A DNA stretch of 64,000 bases from positions 310,001 to 374,000 of the forward strand of contig NZ_JAPWGL010000001.1 in the NCBI RefSeq assembly GCF_027213645.1, written 5' to 3'. The position numbers and the translations under genes were made by a program. The notes under the pieces were generated by a model. The model was not told the DNA's origin and did no database searches. It saw nothing but the letters and a program-made list of their open reading frames with translations. Numbering within the stretch: position 1 is the first letter of the stretch; the number at the start of each line of letters is the position of its first letter. Source of the stretch: Pedobacter rhodius (lineage in GTDB: Bacteria; Bacteroidota; Bacteroidia; Sphingobacteriales; Sphingobacteriaceae). Positions 16,680-26,682 of this stretch are shown piece by piece.

Positions 16680-19600
16680 ATGAATGAACAAAATCCGGGT
16701 GTTGAAACGCAGGCAAATAATCCTTATGATTATATCTTAACGGATTTTAACCTGAAAAACCTGAGTGGCTTATTCATTTTAAAGCATTTGAATCAACAGG
16801 TTTATACAGATGTTAAAGGCTTTTTCGATATATACCCGGAGCAAATAGAAATTAATTTTGCTGCATTTAGCCATGAAGCTGCGACTTTGCCTTTCCCGGT
16901 TGTACAAGTTCAGCAAAATGAAAATTCGGTTAAATTATCTTGCAGATGTGATACGCCCAAAAATAAACTTTGTGCGCACCAGGCGCAGGTTTTGTACAAT
17001 ATTTTACAAAGGCAGGATTTATTAATTTTCTTTGATGAGCACCTGCGCAAACAAAAACTTACAAAAATTGCGGTAGATTATGGCCTGGAACAAGAAAACA
17101 ATCTCGACGAATTGTTTAATCTGAAATTTGAAAATGACTGCCTGACCATTAAACCTAAAATAGCCACCTTGCAGGCTTTCGATACGGAAGCACAGCAAAA
17201 TCTAAAGGCTGTTTTACTACCGTCAAAAAATAAGATTCCTTTAACTAACCCACAGGATACCGGAAGTATGATCCTGGTGTTAAGCAACCACAGGTATTAC
17301 GGTCACTTAACAATCGGGTTATTTAATGCAAGATTAAGTAAAAATGGAAAAGCGAAGAATCCGTTTAAAGCAATTAATCCGGCAGATTTAGTTTTTAAAA
17401 CGGAGGATAATGCTGAACTCAAGTATTACAGCGGAATTGCTAAATTTCAAAATAATTACACAACTGAAAACATCGATGCAGAACTGGATGCTTTAAAGGC
17501 CGTTGTCAAAAACCCTCTAAATATTCCGGTTTATTTACACGATAAGACAACGTCAGCAAATATTCAGGCCTCGTCGGTAATACCTGTTAAACTCCATGTT
17601 TTAAACTTGGATTTGCGTTTGGCCGTTAATCAGAAGGATGATTTTTTTGAGATCAACGGCCGTTTGATTATTAACGGAAATCCTTATTCTTTGGATAATC
17701 TGCAAATAAGATATAACTATTTTGTACAACTAAATGACCAGCTTTACCTTTTGGCAAATGCTGATTTAATTAAGGTAATCGGTTTTTTTATAAAACAAAG
17801 CAACAGGCTGGTTATTCATAAAAGCAAGTATCCGGAGTTTCAGAAAAATATTTTAATTCAACTGGAACGTAACATTCATGTCGATTATTCTTACCTGAGA
17901 CCCGCTACACCAAGCCAGCTGGAAGAAAAGGGTTTTGATTTGGAAATTGAAAAACTGATTTACCTTTCCGAATCAGAAGATTATATTTTAATTACGCCGG
18001 TTATGCGGTATGGAAACCTCGAAATCCCGGTGTTATCGAAAAAGAAAATTCAGGCACAGGATAAATTCGGGAATCTGTTTGCGCTTCATAGAGATGAAGA
18101 TGCTGAATTGCAGTTTACATCAGAAATTTTAAGGCAGCACCCTTTCTTTTATGACCAGGAAACGAACGATTCTTTTTACCTGCACCGAAAAAGGTTTTTA
18201 GAAGAACTCTGGTTTTTAGATGCTTTTGAAGCCTGGAGAAAAAAGGATATTCATATTTTAGGGTTTAACCAGCTTAAAAACAATAAGCTTAATCCGCATA
18301 AAGCCGACATCAATATTGAAGTTTTAAGCGGAACGGATTGGTTCGAAACTAAGGTAAAAGTAAAGTTTGGGAAACAAAACGTGGCACTGAAGCACCTGCA
18401 TAAATCAATCAGGAACAAAAGTAAATTTGTTACGCTTGATGATGGTACACAGGGCATTTTACCTGAGGAATGGATTAAGAAATTTACGGATTATTTCTCT
18501 GCTGGTGAAATTGTAGAAGATACATTGCTTACCCATAAGATTAAATATGCTTCGATAAATGATTTGTATGAAGATGCCCTACTTGACGGCAAAATCAGGA
18601 ATGAACTTAAAAATTTTAAGCAGAAATTTGAAGGCAACAATTTTATTCAGGAAGTTGAAACGCCAAAAGAACTGAACGCTATGCTCCGTGGCTACCAGAA
18701 AGATGGTTTAAACAGGCTTAATTTTTTAGATGATTTTAATTTCGGTTCGATATTGGCCGATGATATGGGTTTGGGGAAAACCATTCAGGTTTTGGCTTTT
18801 ATTTTATCGCAGCGAAAAAAAGTTAAGCATAATACAAATCTCGTGGTTGTTCCGGCGTCTTTAATTTTTAACTGGAAAGCGGAGGTTGAAAAATTTGCAC
18901 CATCGATAAAAGTGAAAACGATTTATGGTTCTGAAAGGATTAAGCATACAGGCGATTTTGAAAATTTCGAAGTTGTTTTAACCTCTTATGGGACTTTACT
19001 TTCAGATATCCGTTTTTTAAAAGACTATTATTTTAATTACATTTTTCTTGATGAATCTCAAAACATCAAAAATCCTGAATCACAACGTTACAAAACCGTA
19101 AGGATGCTTCAATCTAGAAATAAGGTTGCATTAACCGGAACACCGGTCGAGAACAATACTTTTGATTTATATGGGCAATTGTCTTTCGCTTGTCCGGGTT
19201 TATTTGGAAGCAAACAACAATTTGCCGATTTATATTCTACGCCGATTGATCAGTTTAAAGACAGTAAAAGAGCTGCGGAATTGCAGAAAAAGATTCGCCC
19301 TTTTATTTTAAGGAGAACAAAGGAACAGGTTGCAAAAGAATTACCTGATAAAACAGAGATTATTTTATACTGTGAAATGGGAGCGGAGCAACGCGAGGTT
19401 TACGAGGCAAATAAAAAGGAAATTCAGGATTACATTCAGGGTAAAACTGAAGATGAGTTGCCTAAAAGCTCAATGCATGTTTTGAAAAGCATCACCAGGT
19501 TAAGGCAGATCTGCAATTCTGCAGCTTTACTGGCTGATGGAAAATCTTATTTGCAGGCATCTTCTAAAATTGACGTACTTATAGAGCAAATTGAAGCCAA

Positions 19601-20060
19601 AGCAGGTAATCATAAAATTCTGGTATTCTCACAATTTGTAACCATGCTCGATTTAATAAAAAAACAGCTTGAAATAAAAGGTGTTAAATACGAGTACCTG
19701 ACGGGGCAGACTAAAAACAGGCAGGAAGTTGTACAGTCATTTCAACAGAATGCTATTCCTGTTTTTCTAATCAGTTTAAAAGCGGGTGGAACAGGCCTGA
19801 ATTTAACGGAAGCAGACTATGTTTATTTGGTAGATCCATGGTGGAACCCCGCAGTAGAGAATCAGGCTATTGACCGGGCTTACCGCATCGGGCAGCATAA
19901 AAATGTTATGGCCGTACGACTGATTTGCCCAGATACGATTGAGGAGAAAATTATGAAGCTTCAGCATGTTAAAAAGGATTTGGTAAAAGATTTGATTCAA
20001 AGTGAGGGTGGAGCTTTTAGGAATTTAACGAAGCAGGAATTACTGGGTTTGTTGAGGTAG
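16680..20060 (+). CDS. SNF2-family DEAD/DEAH helicase with SWIM zinc finger
   Basis: ATP-dependent DNA translocase of the SNF2/Rad54 class, 1126 residues. A SWIM-type zinc finger near 88-110 has the CxC...CxH pattern (LSCRCDTPKNKLCAHQA). A long bacterial SNF2 N-terminal region follows. The ATPase core has Walker A DDMGLGKTIQ near 693, an LDESQNIKNP box near 790 and LTGTPVENN. The C-terminal helicase motifs are ILVFSQF, SLKAGGTGLNLT, VDPWWNPAVENQA and DRAYRIGQ. The substrate process is unknown; relatives are implicated in chromatin-like remodelling or repair. Confidence 0.93.
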   Translation: MNEQNPGVETQANNPYDYILTDFNLKNLSGLFILKHLNQQVYTDVKGFFDIYPEQIEINFAAFSHEAATLPFPVVQVQQNENSVKLSCRCDTPKNKLCAHQAQVLYNILQRQDLLIFFDEHLRKQKLTKIAVDYGLEQENNLDELFNLKFENDCLTIKPKIATLQAFDTEAQQNLKAVLLPSKNKIPLTNPQDTGSMILVLSNHRYYGHLTIGLFNARLSKNGKAKNPFKAINPADLVFKTEDNAELKYYSGIAKFQNNYTTENIDAELDALKAVVKNPLNIPVYLHDKTTSANIQASSVIPVKLHVLNLDLRLAVNQKDDFFEINGRLIINGNPYSLDNLQIRYNYFVQLNDQLYLLANADLIKVIGFFIKQSNRLVIHKSKYPEFQKNILIQLERNIHVDYSYLRPATPSQLEEKGFDLEIEKLIYLSESEDYILITPVMRYGNLEIPVLSKKKIQAQDKFGNLFALHRDEDAELQFTSEILRQHPFFYDQETNDSFYLHRKRFLEELWFLDAFEAWRKKDIHILGFNQLKNNKLNPHKADINIEVLSGTDWFETKVKVKFGKQNVALKHLHKSIRNKSKFVTLDDGTQGILPEEWIKKFTDYFSAGEIVEDTLLTHKIKYASINDLYEDALLDGKIRNELKNFKQKFEGNNFIQEVETPKELNAMLRGYQKDGLNRLNFLDDFNFGSILADDMGLGKTIQVLAFILSQRKKVKHNTNLVVVPASLIFNWKAEVEKFAPSIKVKTIYGSERIKHTGDFENFEVVLTSYGTLLSDIRFLKDYYFNYIFLDESQNIKNPESQRYKTVRMLQSRNKVALTGTPVENNTFDLYGQLSFACPGLFGSKQQFADLYSTPIDQFKDSKRAAELQKKIRPFILRRTKEQVAKELPDKTEIILYCEMGAEQREVYEANKKEIQDYIQGKTEDELPKSSMHVLKSITRLRQICNSAALLADGKSYLQASSKIDVLIEQIEAKAGNHKILVFSQFVTMLDLIKKQLEIKGVKYEYLTGQTKNRQEVVQSFQQNAIPVFLISLKAGGTGLNLTEADYVYLVDPWWNPAVENQAIDRAYRIGQHKNVMAVRLICPDTIEEKIMKLQHVKKDLVKDLIQSEGGAFRNLTKQELLGLLR

Positions 20061-20067
20061 ATTTCAT

Positions 20068-20323
20068 TTTCCCGCAGATTTTCGCAGATAAGGAGCGCAG
20101 ATTTCCGGGGATTAAATTTTTTATGGGGTTTGTAATCGCAGGCGTAAATTAGTTAAGCGCTATTGTTGAATTTATTTCCCGCAGATTTTCGCAGATAAGG
20201 AAAGCAGGTTTTCGCAAAATAAAAAGGCTTTAATAATTCTAAAATTATCTTTGATATTAGAAAGTAAAATCAGCGTATACCTGCGGGAAATCTTCTATTT
20301 GATTCATCTGCGTTAAATCCTTA
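20068..20323. repeat. Repeat unit CCCGCAGATTTTCGCAGATAAGGA, two direct and one inverted
   Basis: The unit occurs at about 20070-20094 and 20178-20202. An inverted, diverged relative (CTGCGGGAAATC ... CATCTGCGTTAAATCC) lies at about 20281-20320. The inverted end runs into the last codons of the epimerase gene and supplies its stop codon. It resembles a dispersed CGCAGATTT repeat common in this phylum. Confidence 0.7.
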
Positions 20324-21134
20324 CCTCAAACCGGTAATTTAAAAACTCCGGAACATTTATGCTTTCTACAATTTTCCAGTTTATTTTTTCTTCAAGAAAC
20401 TCCGGTTCTGTTAATCCTGAATCTTTTGCGGCCTTGGTATAAAAGTCTTTTTTGTTTGGATGCAGTGGCGCGCATGCATTATACGTTTTTCCGAAGGCTT
20501 CTTTTTCAAGCAGCTTTATTGCAAGTCCGACAGCATCAGTCTGATGGATTAAATTTACCGGCGCAAGGCCATTTGGAATAGCTGTTTTACCGGCAAAAAA
20601 TCTTCCCGGATTTCTATCGGGACCAATTAAACCCGCAAAGCGGATAACGGTAAAATCATCTGGATGATATTTCTTTAAAATTTGCTCTGCCAATAAAACA
20701 ACTTTTCCGGAATCCGTATCGGGATTAGTTTGGCTGTTTTCGTTTACCACTTTGTTCTCGTCACCGTAAACACTTGTCGAACTGATTAAAATGACTTTAC
20801 AGGTTTTCCCTTTAGCGGCTTCTAAAATGGCTTTAACCTTATCAGGATATTCATATAACTCATTCGAGTTCCTCTTTGGTGGGATACAAACAAAAAGTAC
20901 ATCCGCTTTAAAAAAAGTATCATCTGCCAGTATGCGCTCAGCAGTAATGTTAATTAAGAAAGGATTGATCTGGTTTTCTTTAAGCAATTGAAGTTTTTGA
21001 GGCGTAGTTATAGATCCGTTAACCGCATAACCTTTGTTAACCAGATCTTTCGCCAGCGCCAATCCAAACCAGCCACAACCTAAAATAGAAACCTTCTTAA
21101 TAATGCCCTTATTCACTTTTGTATCTGAACTCAT
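20313..21134 (-). CDS. NAD(P)-binding epimerase/dehydratase-like protein (YeeZ-type)
   Basis: Extended-SDR-like protein of 273 residues. The start at 21134 (MSSDTKVNKG) puts the dinucleotide motif SILGCGWFGLALA near residue 15. ILISSTSVYGD (about 115) holds a Ser/Thr and a Tyr, but the Lys of a classical YxxxK is not clear. VIRFAGLIGPDRNPG is typical of YeeZ-like proteins. A longer frame from 21164 is less likely. It is downstream of another epimerase-like gene in the same direction. The substrate is unknown. Its stop codon is in a dispersed repeat. Confidence 0.75.
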   Translation of the reverse strand: MSSDTKVNKGIIKKVSILGCGWFGLALAKDLVNKGYAVNGSITTPQKLQLLKENQINPFLINITAERILADDTFFKADVLFVCIPPKRNSNELYEYPDKVKAILEAAKGKTCKVILISSTSVYGDENKVVNENSQTNPDTDSGKVVLLAEQILKKYHPDDFTVIRFAGLIGPDRNPGRFFAGKTAIPNGLAPVNLIHQTDAVGLAIKLLEKEAFGKTYNACAPLHPNKKDFYTKAAKDSGLTEPEFLEEKINWKIVESINVPEFLNYRFEVRI

Positions 21135-21171
21135 ATTTTTCAAAGGTACGCAGTTCCAATACAAATAATTG

Positions 21172-22104
21172 CTAATCCTGCTTCTTATACATGGTTTTTG
21201 ATAATTTTAAAATACCATCGTAATAATTCGTTGTTTTAAAATTGAACGCTTTTTCAAATTTTGTAGAGTCGAAATGGTAGTCGTTTTCGTATTGATAATA
21301 CATTTCTACCGTGCCTGCCACAACTTTTTTAAACAAACCAACCAGACGTAGCATCAACTTATTAATTGTAGTGTATTTAGGTTTGGTTTCGTAGATCTGA
21401 GCTGAAATTTCCAGAAAATCTTTTCCTTTTAGCGGAGGCGCAGTAGGTAAATGCCAAATTTGGTTGCCGGAATCAGGGTTTTGGCCTAATAAGAACATGG
21501 CTTTGGCCGCATCTTCAACATATGTAAAACTGTGCAGTTTATCAGGATTCCCGATCCACTGTGCACCCTTCTTGTTTGCGAATTTATCCAAAACCATCAT
21601 ATCAAAGAAACTGTTCATCGAGTCTGCGCCATAAAAATCTGCTGCACGGGCAATGGTTACATTAATATTCCCTGCGATACTTTCGGACATTAATTGGTCT
21701 GCTATCTTTGCTCTAACCTTACCTTTTAAACTTATTGGATGATAGGGCGTTTGCTCCGTCATAGGGCCATTTACCTGGCCATACATGTAAACGTTATCAA
21801 AAAAGATTAGTCTTGCGCCTGCGATTTTGCATAAATTAATTACATTTTGAATGATAACCGGCCATTGTTCCTGCCAGATTTTAACATCGTAAACCAATCC
21901 TGCGCAAAGGTAAATTATGGTTGACCCTTCTGCTGCCTTAAATAGCGCTTCCTGGTTTAGCAAATCTGCTTTAATCCAGCTTACATTGCGATTGTTTGTC
22001 GAAACTTGTTTTCTACTTATAAGTCGGACAGTTTGATTATCGGCTATTAATTCTTTGGTTAGTGCGTTTGCTATTGGCCCGCCAGCTCCTAATATGGTGT
22101 GCAT
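21172..22104 (-). CDS. NAD-dependent epimerase/dehydratase family protein
   Basis: Rossmann-fold protein of 310 residues. The motif MHTILGAGGPIANAL opens the sequence (GxGGxxA form), DLLNQEALFKAAEG follows near residue 50 and LIFFDNVYMYGQ near 100 carries the Tyr. The Lys partner is not in a standard YxxxK, so activity as a reductase is uncertain. VTIARAADFYG (about 152) is common to the family. It is co-directional with the similar gene downstream (gap about 37 bases), so the pair is probably one operon of unknown substrate. Confidence 0.75.
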   Translation of the reverse strand: MHTILGAGGPIANALTKELIADNQTVRLISRKQVSTNNRNVSWIKADLLNQEALFKAAEGSTIIYLCAGLVYDVKIWQEQWPVIIQNVINLCKIAGARLIFFDNVYMYGQVNGPMTEQTPYHPISLKGKVRAKIADQLMSESIAGNINVTIARAADFYGADSMNSFFDMMVLDKFANKKGAQWIGNPDKLHSFTYVEDAAKAMFLLGQNPDSGNQIWHLPTAPPLKGKDFLEISAQIYETKPKYTTINKLMLRLVGLFKKVVAGTVEMYYQYENDYHFDSTKFEKAFNFKTTNYYDGILKLSKTMYKKQD

Positions 22105-22221
22105 ATTTCTTTTATTTTGATTAAATCAAAGGTAAAGCACCGGTTAGATTGAAATCGTTAACAAAAGATAAGGAATAAGTATTTTACGATTTAATAAATA
22201 GTTGTTTTTAGCGTGACTGTT

Positions 22222-22821
22222 TTATTTCGACAACGTTCGTTTGCGGATGCGTGAAAGTGAAACGGGTGTAATACCCAAGAAATTGGCGATAAAGTGCTGC
22301 GGTACGCGTTGGAAAATATCAGGGCGTGTTTTTTCGATTGCGGTGTAACGTTCTTCAGGACTTTGGAGGATAAAAGAAGTTACCCGATCATCGTAACAGC
22401 AGATGTAATATTCTGCAATTAAACGACCAAAACGTTCTATTTTTAACCCTAACAATTGATTATCTAACATTTTTTGAAAATTATTATGCGAGATTAATAT
22501 CAACTGCGTTTCTTCTAAAGCCTGAATGTAATTTGTGCTGGGCGTGCGCTTTATAAAACTTTTGTACGAACTTGCAAATTCGTTTTCAAAACTGAAATAA
22601 CCCGTAATTTCTTGTCCGTCTTTATCATGGTAGTAGCGAACTGCGCCTTTAACAATAAAAGCCATGTAATCGCAAACTTTGCCTTCAACAGCAAAATATT
22701 CTTTTTTATTTAGGGTAGAAAAATTAAGATATTGGGTAAGCGCTTCCCACTCTAAGTCGCTGAAAGTTACAAATTGTGCTATCCCTGCCCTAAATACATT
22801 AATTTGAAGCTGCTTATCCAT
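22222..22821 (-). CDS. Crp/Fnr family transcriptional regulator
   Basis: Predicted DNA-binding regulator with an N-terminal cyclic-nucleotide-type beta-barrel (about 20-125, for example MAFIVKGAVRYYHDKDGQEITGYF) and a C-terminal helix-turn-helix (VPQHFIANFLGITPVSLSRIRKR). The start at 22821 (MDKQLQINVF) gives 199 residues, the common length in this phylum; ATG at 22845 would add eight. Residues for cAMP binding are not obvious, so the ligand is unknown. An octamer-type repeat (TTAACAATTAAACAATTC) lies just upstream. It is downstream of tdk on the same strand. Confidence 0.85.
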   Translation of the reverse strand: MDKQLQINVFRAGIAQFVTFSDLEWEALTQYLNFSTLNKKEYFAVEGKVCDYMAFIVKGAVRYYHDKDGQEITGYFSFENEFASSYKSFIKRTPSTNYIQALEETQLILISHNNFQKMLDNQLLGLKIERFGRLIAEYYICCYDDRVTSFILQSPEERYTAIEKTRPDIFQRVPQHFIANFLGITPVSLSRIRKRTLSK

Positions 22822-22887
22822 ATCAGGAATGAAATAACTACCCATTAAATAATTGAAAGTTAACAATTAAACAATTCACCAGCCCAC

Positions 22888-23469
22888 CTAACCCTTGTCC
22901 AAATTATAACAAGCTCTGCAACGGGGTTCGTAGCTTTCCTTTTCGCCCAACAAAACGGTCGATTCATCGGCTACCGTGCGATAACTGTATAAGGCAGGAT
23001 TACCACAGCAAACACAAACTGCATTTACCTTGGTAACATGCTCGGCAATGGCCATCAAGGAAGGCATCGGACCGAAAGGTTTACCTGTAAAATCCATATC
23101 CAGGCCGGCAACAATAACCCTGATGCCTTTCATGGCAAGTTTATTGCAAACGTCGGGTAGTTCATTATCGAAAAACTGGGCTTCATCTATACCGACAACC
23201 TGTGTGTTTGCACCTAAAAGTAAAATCGCCGAAGCACTGTCGACCGGTGTAGAATTTATTGAATTTAAATCGTGCGATACGACAGCACTTTCATGGTAAC
23301 GCGTATCGGTGCGTGGCTTAAAAATTTCGACATTTAATTTAGCAATTTGGGCTCTTTTTAATCGGCGAATTAACTCTTCTGTTTTTCCTGAGAACATAGA
23401 ACCGCATACAACCTCTATACTTCCCGAAAATTCTCCTCTTCTCCTGAAATTTTGCTCGCTGAATAACAT
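22888..23469 (-). CDS. tdk: Thymidine kinase
   Basis: Salvages thymidine to dTMP using ATP. The start at 23469 ([14 protein letters not shown]) gives 193 residues, the usual length for type II enzymes. The P-loop is [16 protein letters not shown] (near residue 21), the second ATP-site box [10 protein letters not shown] near 90, and the zinc-binding cysteines [13 protein letters not shown] and CRACY. A frame starting at 23517 adds 16 residues not seen in the family. It lies directly upstream of the Crp-like regulator gene. Confidence 0.95.
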   Translation of the reverse strand: MLFSEQNFRRRGEFSGSIEVVCGSMFSGKTEELIRRLKRAQIAKLNVEIFKPRTDTRYHESAVVSHDLNSINSTPVDSASAILLLGANTQVVGIDEAQFFDNELPDVCNKLAMKGIRVIVAGLDMDFTGKPFGPMPSLMAIAEHVTKVNAVCVCCGNPALYSYRTVADESTVLLGEKESYEPRCRACYNLDKG

Positions 23470-23747
23470 AATTAATTTAAATGCGCTTTGGTTTTCACCA
23501 AAAGGAATGTGTTTCAAAGGTATTAAAATATATAGTCAGATATACTATTTCCCAGTTCAAAATGATTGAGTTGATTCTAAATAAAATTGGTGCTGCTCAC
23601 TTCTAATTGATTTTTAGCAAATTATCTGAAATAATTTTTGCTTTATTTTCATAAAAATCTGATACAGGAGCTATTACGTATTTATTGCATCACATTTATT
23701 GGTAATGAGCATAAGTCAGCAAAATAACCTTGTCTCATTTATTTTTT

Positions 23748-23990
23748 ATGGAAAAAAAGGAAGAAATTAAAGCTCTGGATCACTTCCTTTCCAGGGTTAA
23801 ACAACTTCATGGTTACGGAGATATGAATTCTTATTTATTGGTAAAAGAGTTAAAAAGCATGAATAAAATTTCTGAAATTTCAGAAAATGAAATTATCGAA
23901 AATTTTGCTTCGCCAAAAACATGGGATAGTGGTAAGAAAAGTTTAGAAAAAAACATAACGATTGCCATTCATAAAATTTTAAAAGACTAG
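23748..23990 (+). CDS. Small hypothetical protein
   Basis: An 80-residue helical, charged protein starting MEKKEEIKALDHFL. I prefer the ATG at 23748 to a TTG 18 bases earlier. No family is recognised. The middle (DMNSYLLVKELKSMNKI) and tail (KNITIAIHKILKD) look like amphipathic helices. It has no signal peptide or membrane segment. The gene stands alone between the divergent tdk and the acidic protein at 24161, in AT-rich flanks. Confidence 0.6.
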   Translation: MEKKEEIKALDHFLSRVKQLHGYGDMNSYLLVKELKSMNKISEISENEIIENFASPKTWDSGKKSLEKNITIAIHKILKD

Positions 23991-24160
23991 TTATTATTCA
24001 TCATCGGTTTGATTTTTCCAATTATTGAAAACAATAAGCAATTTTGGATTGTGTTTAAAATAGGAGCTGATTTTTTATAGATACCGCTTAATATCATTTA
24101 TTAAGTGTTATTTTTGATAGCCGTAACAACATAATCAGCTAAAAAAACCGTTTAATATTT

Positions 24161-25318
24161 ATGATGAATCAACAAGATATTTTCAGAAAAATAGGTAATA
24201 TTTTAACCGAACTAAACGAGCAATATCAATTTCTTGCTCAAAATCCTGAAAAACTTAATGAACTGGAATTAGAACTTTTTCTTGCAAATACAGATTTTCT
24301 TTCTGATCATGTCAGAATTGTAAAAAAACTGAATACTTTGCTGGAAGAAAAGCACACTTCTGAAACGGATACAAGTTTCCTGCTGCAGGCACAAAATACA
24401 ATTATACTTCCGGAACAAAATTATAATGAAGTGCCAAAATCTTCTGAAAATACATTGGAGGAAATTGCGGAATCTGAAGAAAAGGAAGAGCGGGTTGATA
24501 TCATGCCTGAAGAAGAACTCATTGAAAATGAAATCATTCATGAAGAAACGGCTGAAAAGATTTTAGAAAAAGATTTTTTTAAACCCGATCAGGAATCAAA
24601 TACCTTCGAATTTGTTTTGGGTAATCATAACGACGAAGATAAATTTGATTATGAGGAAAAACCAGTTGATGAAATTTTTGACAGGCCTTTAAGTAAAGCA
24701 GAGGAGGAAATTCTGGCACAGAAGAAAAGAATTCATGAAAAAGAACAGGCGCCTCTAAAATACGAACCTGTTGCCACTGATGAAGACGAAATCGGACCCG
24801 AACCTTTTTTAATCGCTAACGAACAGGAACATACCACTAATGATCCGGAAGTAGAATCATTTTTCGAACAGCAAGAATCAAAACCAATTGAATCGCTGAA
24901 GAATGTAGATCTCGATGAGGAAATAATTTCTCCTCCTCTGGTTAATGAGCGCCCTGCGTTTATTCCACATGCTGTCCCTGTACAACCGGCGGTGCAGCCA
25001 ATTTCATCAAACCCAGCCCCATCTTTAAATGATTTACTTGCCAAAACAAATAGTCACTCAAATGAACCTGTTGCGGCACCGATTTCAGATCTAAAACAGG
25101 CCATCAGTTTAAACGAGAAATTACTTTTTATAAAAGATTTGTTCAGTGGCTATAATATGGCTTATTCCGAGGCATTGGATATTGTAAATAAAATGCCAAA
25201 CTTCGAATCTGCTGATACTTTTTTGCAAAATAATTATGCGGTAAAAAACAATTGGGCAACCAAGCAATCTACAGTCGACCAGTTTTACGAATTATTAAAC
25301 AGAAGGTTTAGTAAGTAA
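24161..25318 (+). CDS. Acidic conserved hypothetical protein
   Basis: A 385-residue protein in three parts. A short N-terminal helical domain (about 1-70, QQDIFRKIGNILTELNEQ) comes first. A long acidic, low-complexity linker (about 75-300) is rich in Glu, Asp and Pro. A conserved C-terminal domain (about 310-385) contains ISLNEKLLFIKDLFSGYN, SEALDIVNKMPNFESA and STVDQFYELLNRRFSK. I know this C-terminal domain from Sphingobacteriaceae and relatives, but not its function. The linker suggests a tether. It is convergent with rodA. Confidence 0.7.
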   Translation: MMNQQDIFRKIGNILTELNEQYQFLAQNPEKLNELELELFLANTDFLSDHVRIVKKLNTLLEEKHTSETDTSFLLQAQNTIILPEQNYNEVPKSSENTLEEIAESEEKEERVDIMPEEELIENEIIHEETAEKILEKDFFKPDQESNTFEFVLGNHNDEDKFDYEEKPVDEIFDRPLSKAEEEILAQKKRIHEKEQAPLKYEPVATDEDEIGPEPFLIANEQEHTTNDPEVESFFEQQESKPIESLKNVDLDEEIISPPLVNERPAFIPHAVPVQPAVQPISSNPAPSLNDLLAKTNSHSNEPVAAPISDLKQAISLNEKLLFIKDLFSGYNMAYSEALDIVNKMPNFESADTFLQNNYAVKNNWATKQSTVDQFYELLNRRFSK

Positions 25319-25319
25319 G

Positions 25320-25415
25320 ATTAAGGAGCAAAGAACACAGATAAAGGATAAAAGATTAGGTATTTTATCAGGCCTAAGATTAGTGTCTTTATTCTTTGCT
25401 CTTTTATCTTTTAAC
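25320..25415. repeat. Long imperfect inverted repeat
   Basis: AAGGAGCAAAGAACACAGATAAAGG on the left pairs, with mismatches, with TTTATTCTTTGCTCTTTTATC on the right. It separates the convergent acidic-protein and rodA genes and may serve both as terminator. Confidence 0.55.
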
Positions 25416-25419
25416 CTGA

Positions 25420-26682
25420 CTAAATAAAGCCCATTCTATTTGAATCGAGTTTTAAAAAGATAAAAAGCAATATGGTAAAACTCCATAAAGAAGAACCGCC
25501 GTAACTGATAAAAGGAAGTGGAATGCCAATAACCGGGATAATACCAATCGTCATCCCGATATTAATAAATACGTGGAAAAATAAAATACAGGCAACACTA
25601 TACCCATAAACCCTCGAAAAGGTAGAACGTTGCCTTTCTGCCAGGTTTACCAGTCTTAATAACAGGAAAACATATAAACCAATTACAACTGCACAGCCTA
25701 TAAAGCCCCATTCTTCTCCGATGGTGGAAAAAATAAAATCGGTACTTTGGGCAGGTACGTAGCCATATTTGGTTTGGGTACCCTGTAAAAAACCCCTTCC
25801 GGTTGCTTGTCCGGAGCCGATGGCTATTTGCGACTGAATGACATTATACCCTGCACCCTTATTATCTGTTTTGAGACCCAACATCAGTTCAATACGATTG
25901 CGCTGATGTGGCTGAAGTATTTTATCATAGGCTATTTTAACCAGGAAAAGATAACCTATTGCAATCAGGGTGACAAAAACGGTTGTAATAATTAACTTCT
26001 GTTTTCTTTTGTTTGCGTAAATAAAAAGTCCGCTAATCGTAAGTAAAATAATAATCAGGATAGAAACCGGTACTAGGAAATCGGCAACAAAAAGTACAAT
26101 CATTCCTAAAAAAATTAACAGGAAATAACCCGATAAGCCTTCCCGGTATAAGGGAAACATGAAAGCGAGAAACACCAACGCAGAACCGGTATCGGGCTGC
26201 ATCATAATTAATAATAAAGGAACTGCTACAATGATGCCGGCAATAAAAATCGATTTAAAGTCCCTGAATTTCGGATTGAATGTACTTACATACCTCGCTA
26301 AAACGAGTGCTGTACCGAATTTGGCAAATTCCGAAGGCTGAAGTCTGAAGGAACCTATCGGAATCCAGGCCTGGTTACCGCCAACATTCCGGCCGACAAA
26401 TAAAACGGCCAACAACAGAATTAACGTTATTCCGTAGATGAAAGGCGCAAACACATTAAAAAGCCGTCCATCAAATAATAAGATGGATAAACCTAAAACC
26501 AGACCGGAAATTACATAAATCAGCTGCTTGCCATAGCTGCTTGAAAAATCAAATGCTGTAGCGGTATCAGGATGTGGAATAGATGCGTAGATGTTTGTAA
26601 AACCAATAACACAAAGTGCGATGTAAATTAACACCGCAATCCAATCTACGTTAAAGAAAAACCTGTTGCCTTGTTGTTGCAT
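25420..26682 (-). CDS. rodA: Rod shape-determining SEDS glycosyltransferase RodA
   Basis: Peptidoglycan polymerase of the elongasome and partner of PBP2. The 420-residue protein has about ten membrane segments and the SEDS motifs GNQAWIPIGSFRLQPSEFAK (near residue 100), MMQPDTGSALVF and the C-terminal PVIGIPLPFISYGGSS. Its start overlaps the mrdA stop by one base. It is the last gene of the mreB-mreC-mreD-mrdA-rodA operon, which codes for rod-shape maintenance. Confidence 0.95.
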   Translation of the reverse strand: MQQQGNRFFFNVDWIAVLIYIALCVIGFTNIYASIPHPDTATAFDFSSSYGKQLIYVISGLVLGLSILLFDGRLFNVFAPFIYGITLILLLAVLFVGRNVGGNQAWIPIGSFRLQPSEFAKFGTALVLARYVSTFNPKFRDFKSIFIAGIIVAVPLLLIMMQPDTGSALVFLAFMFPLYREGLSGYFLLIFLGMIVLFVADFLVPVSILIIILLTISGLFIYANKRKQKLIITTVFVTLIAIGYLFLVKIAYDKILQPHQRNRIELMLGLKTDNKGAGYNVIQSQIAIGSGQATGRGFLQGTQTKYGYVPAQSTDFIFSTIGEEWGFIGCAVVIGLYVFLLLRLVNLAERQRSTFSRVYGYSVACILFFHVFINIGMTIGIIPVIGIPLPFISYGGSSLWSFTILLFIFLKLDSNRMGFI

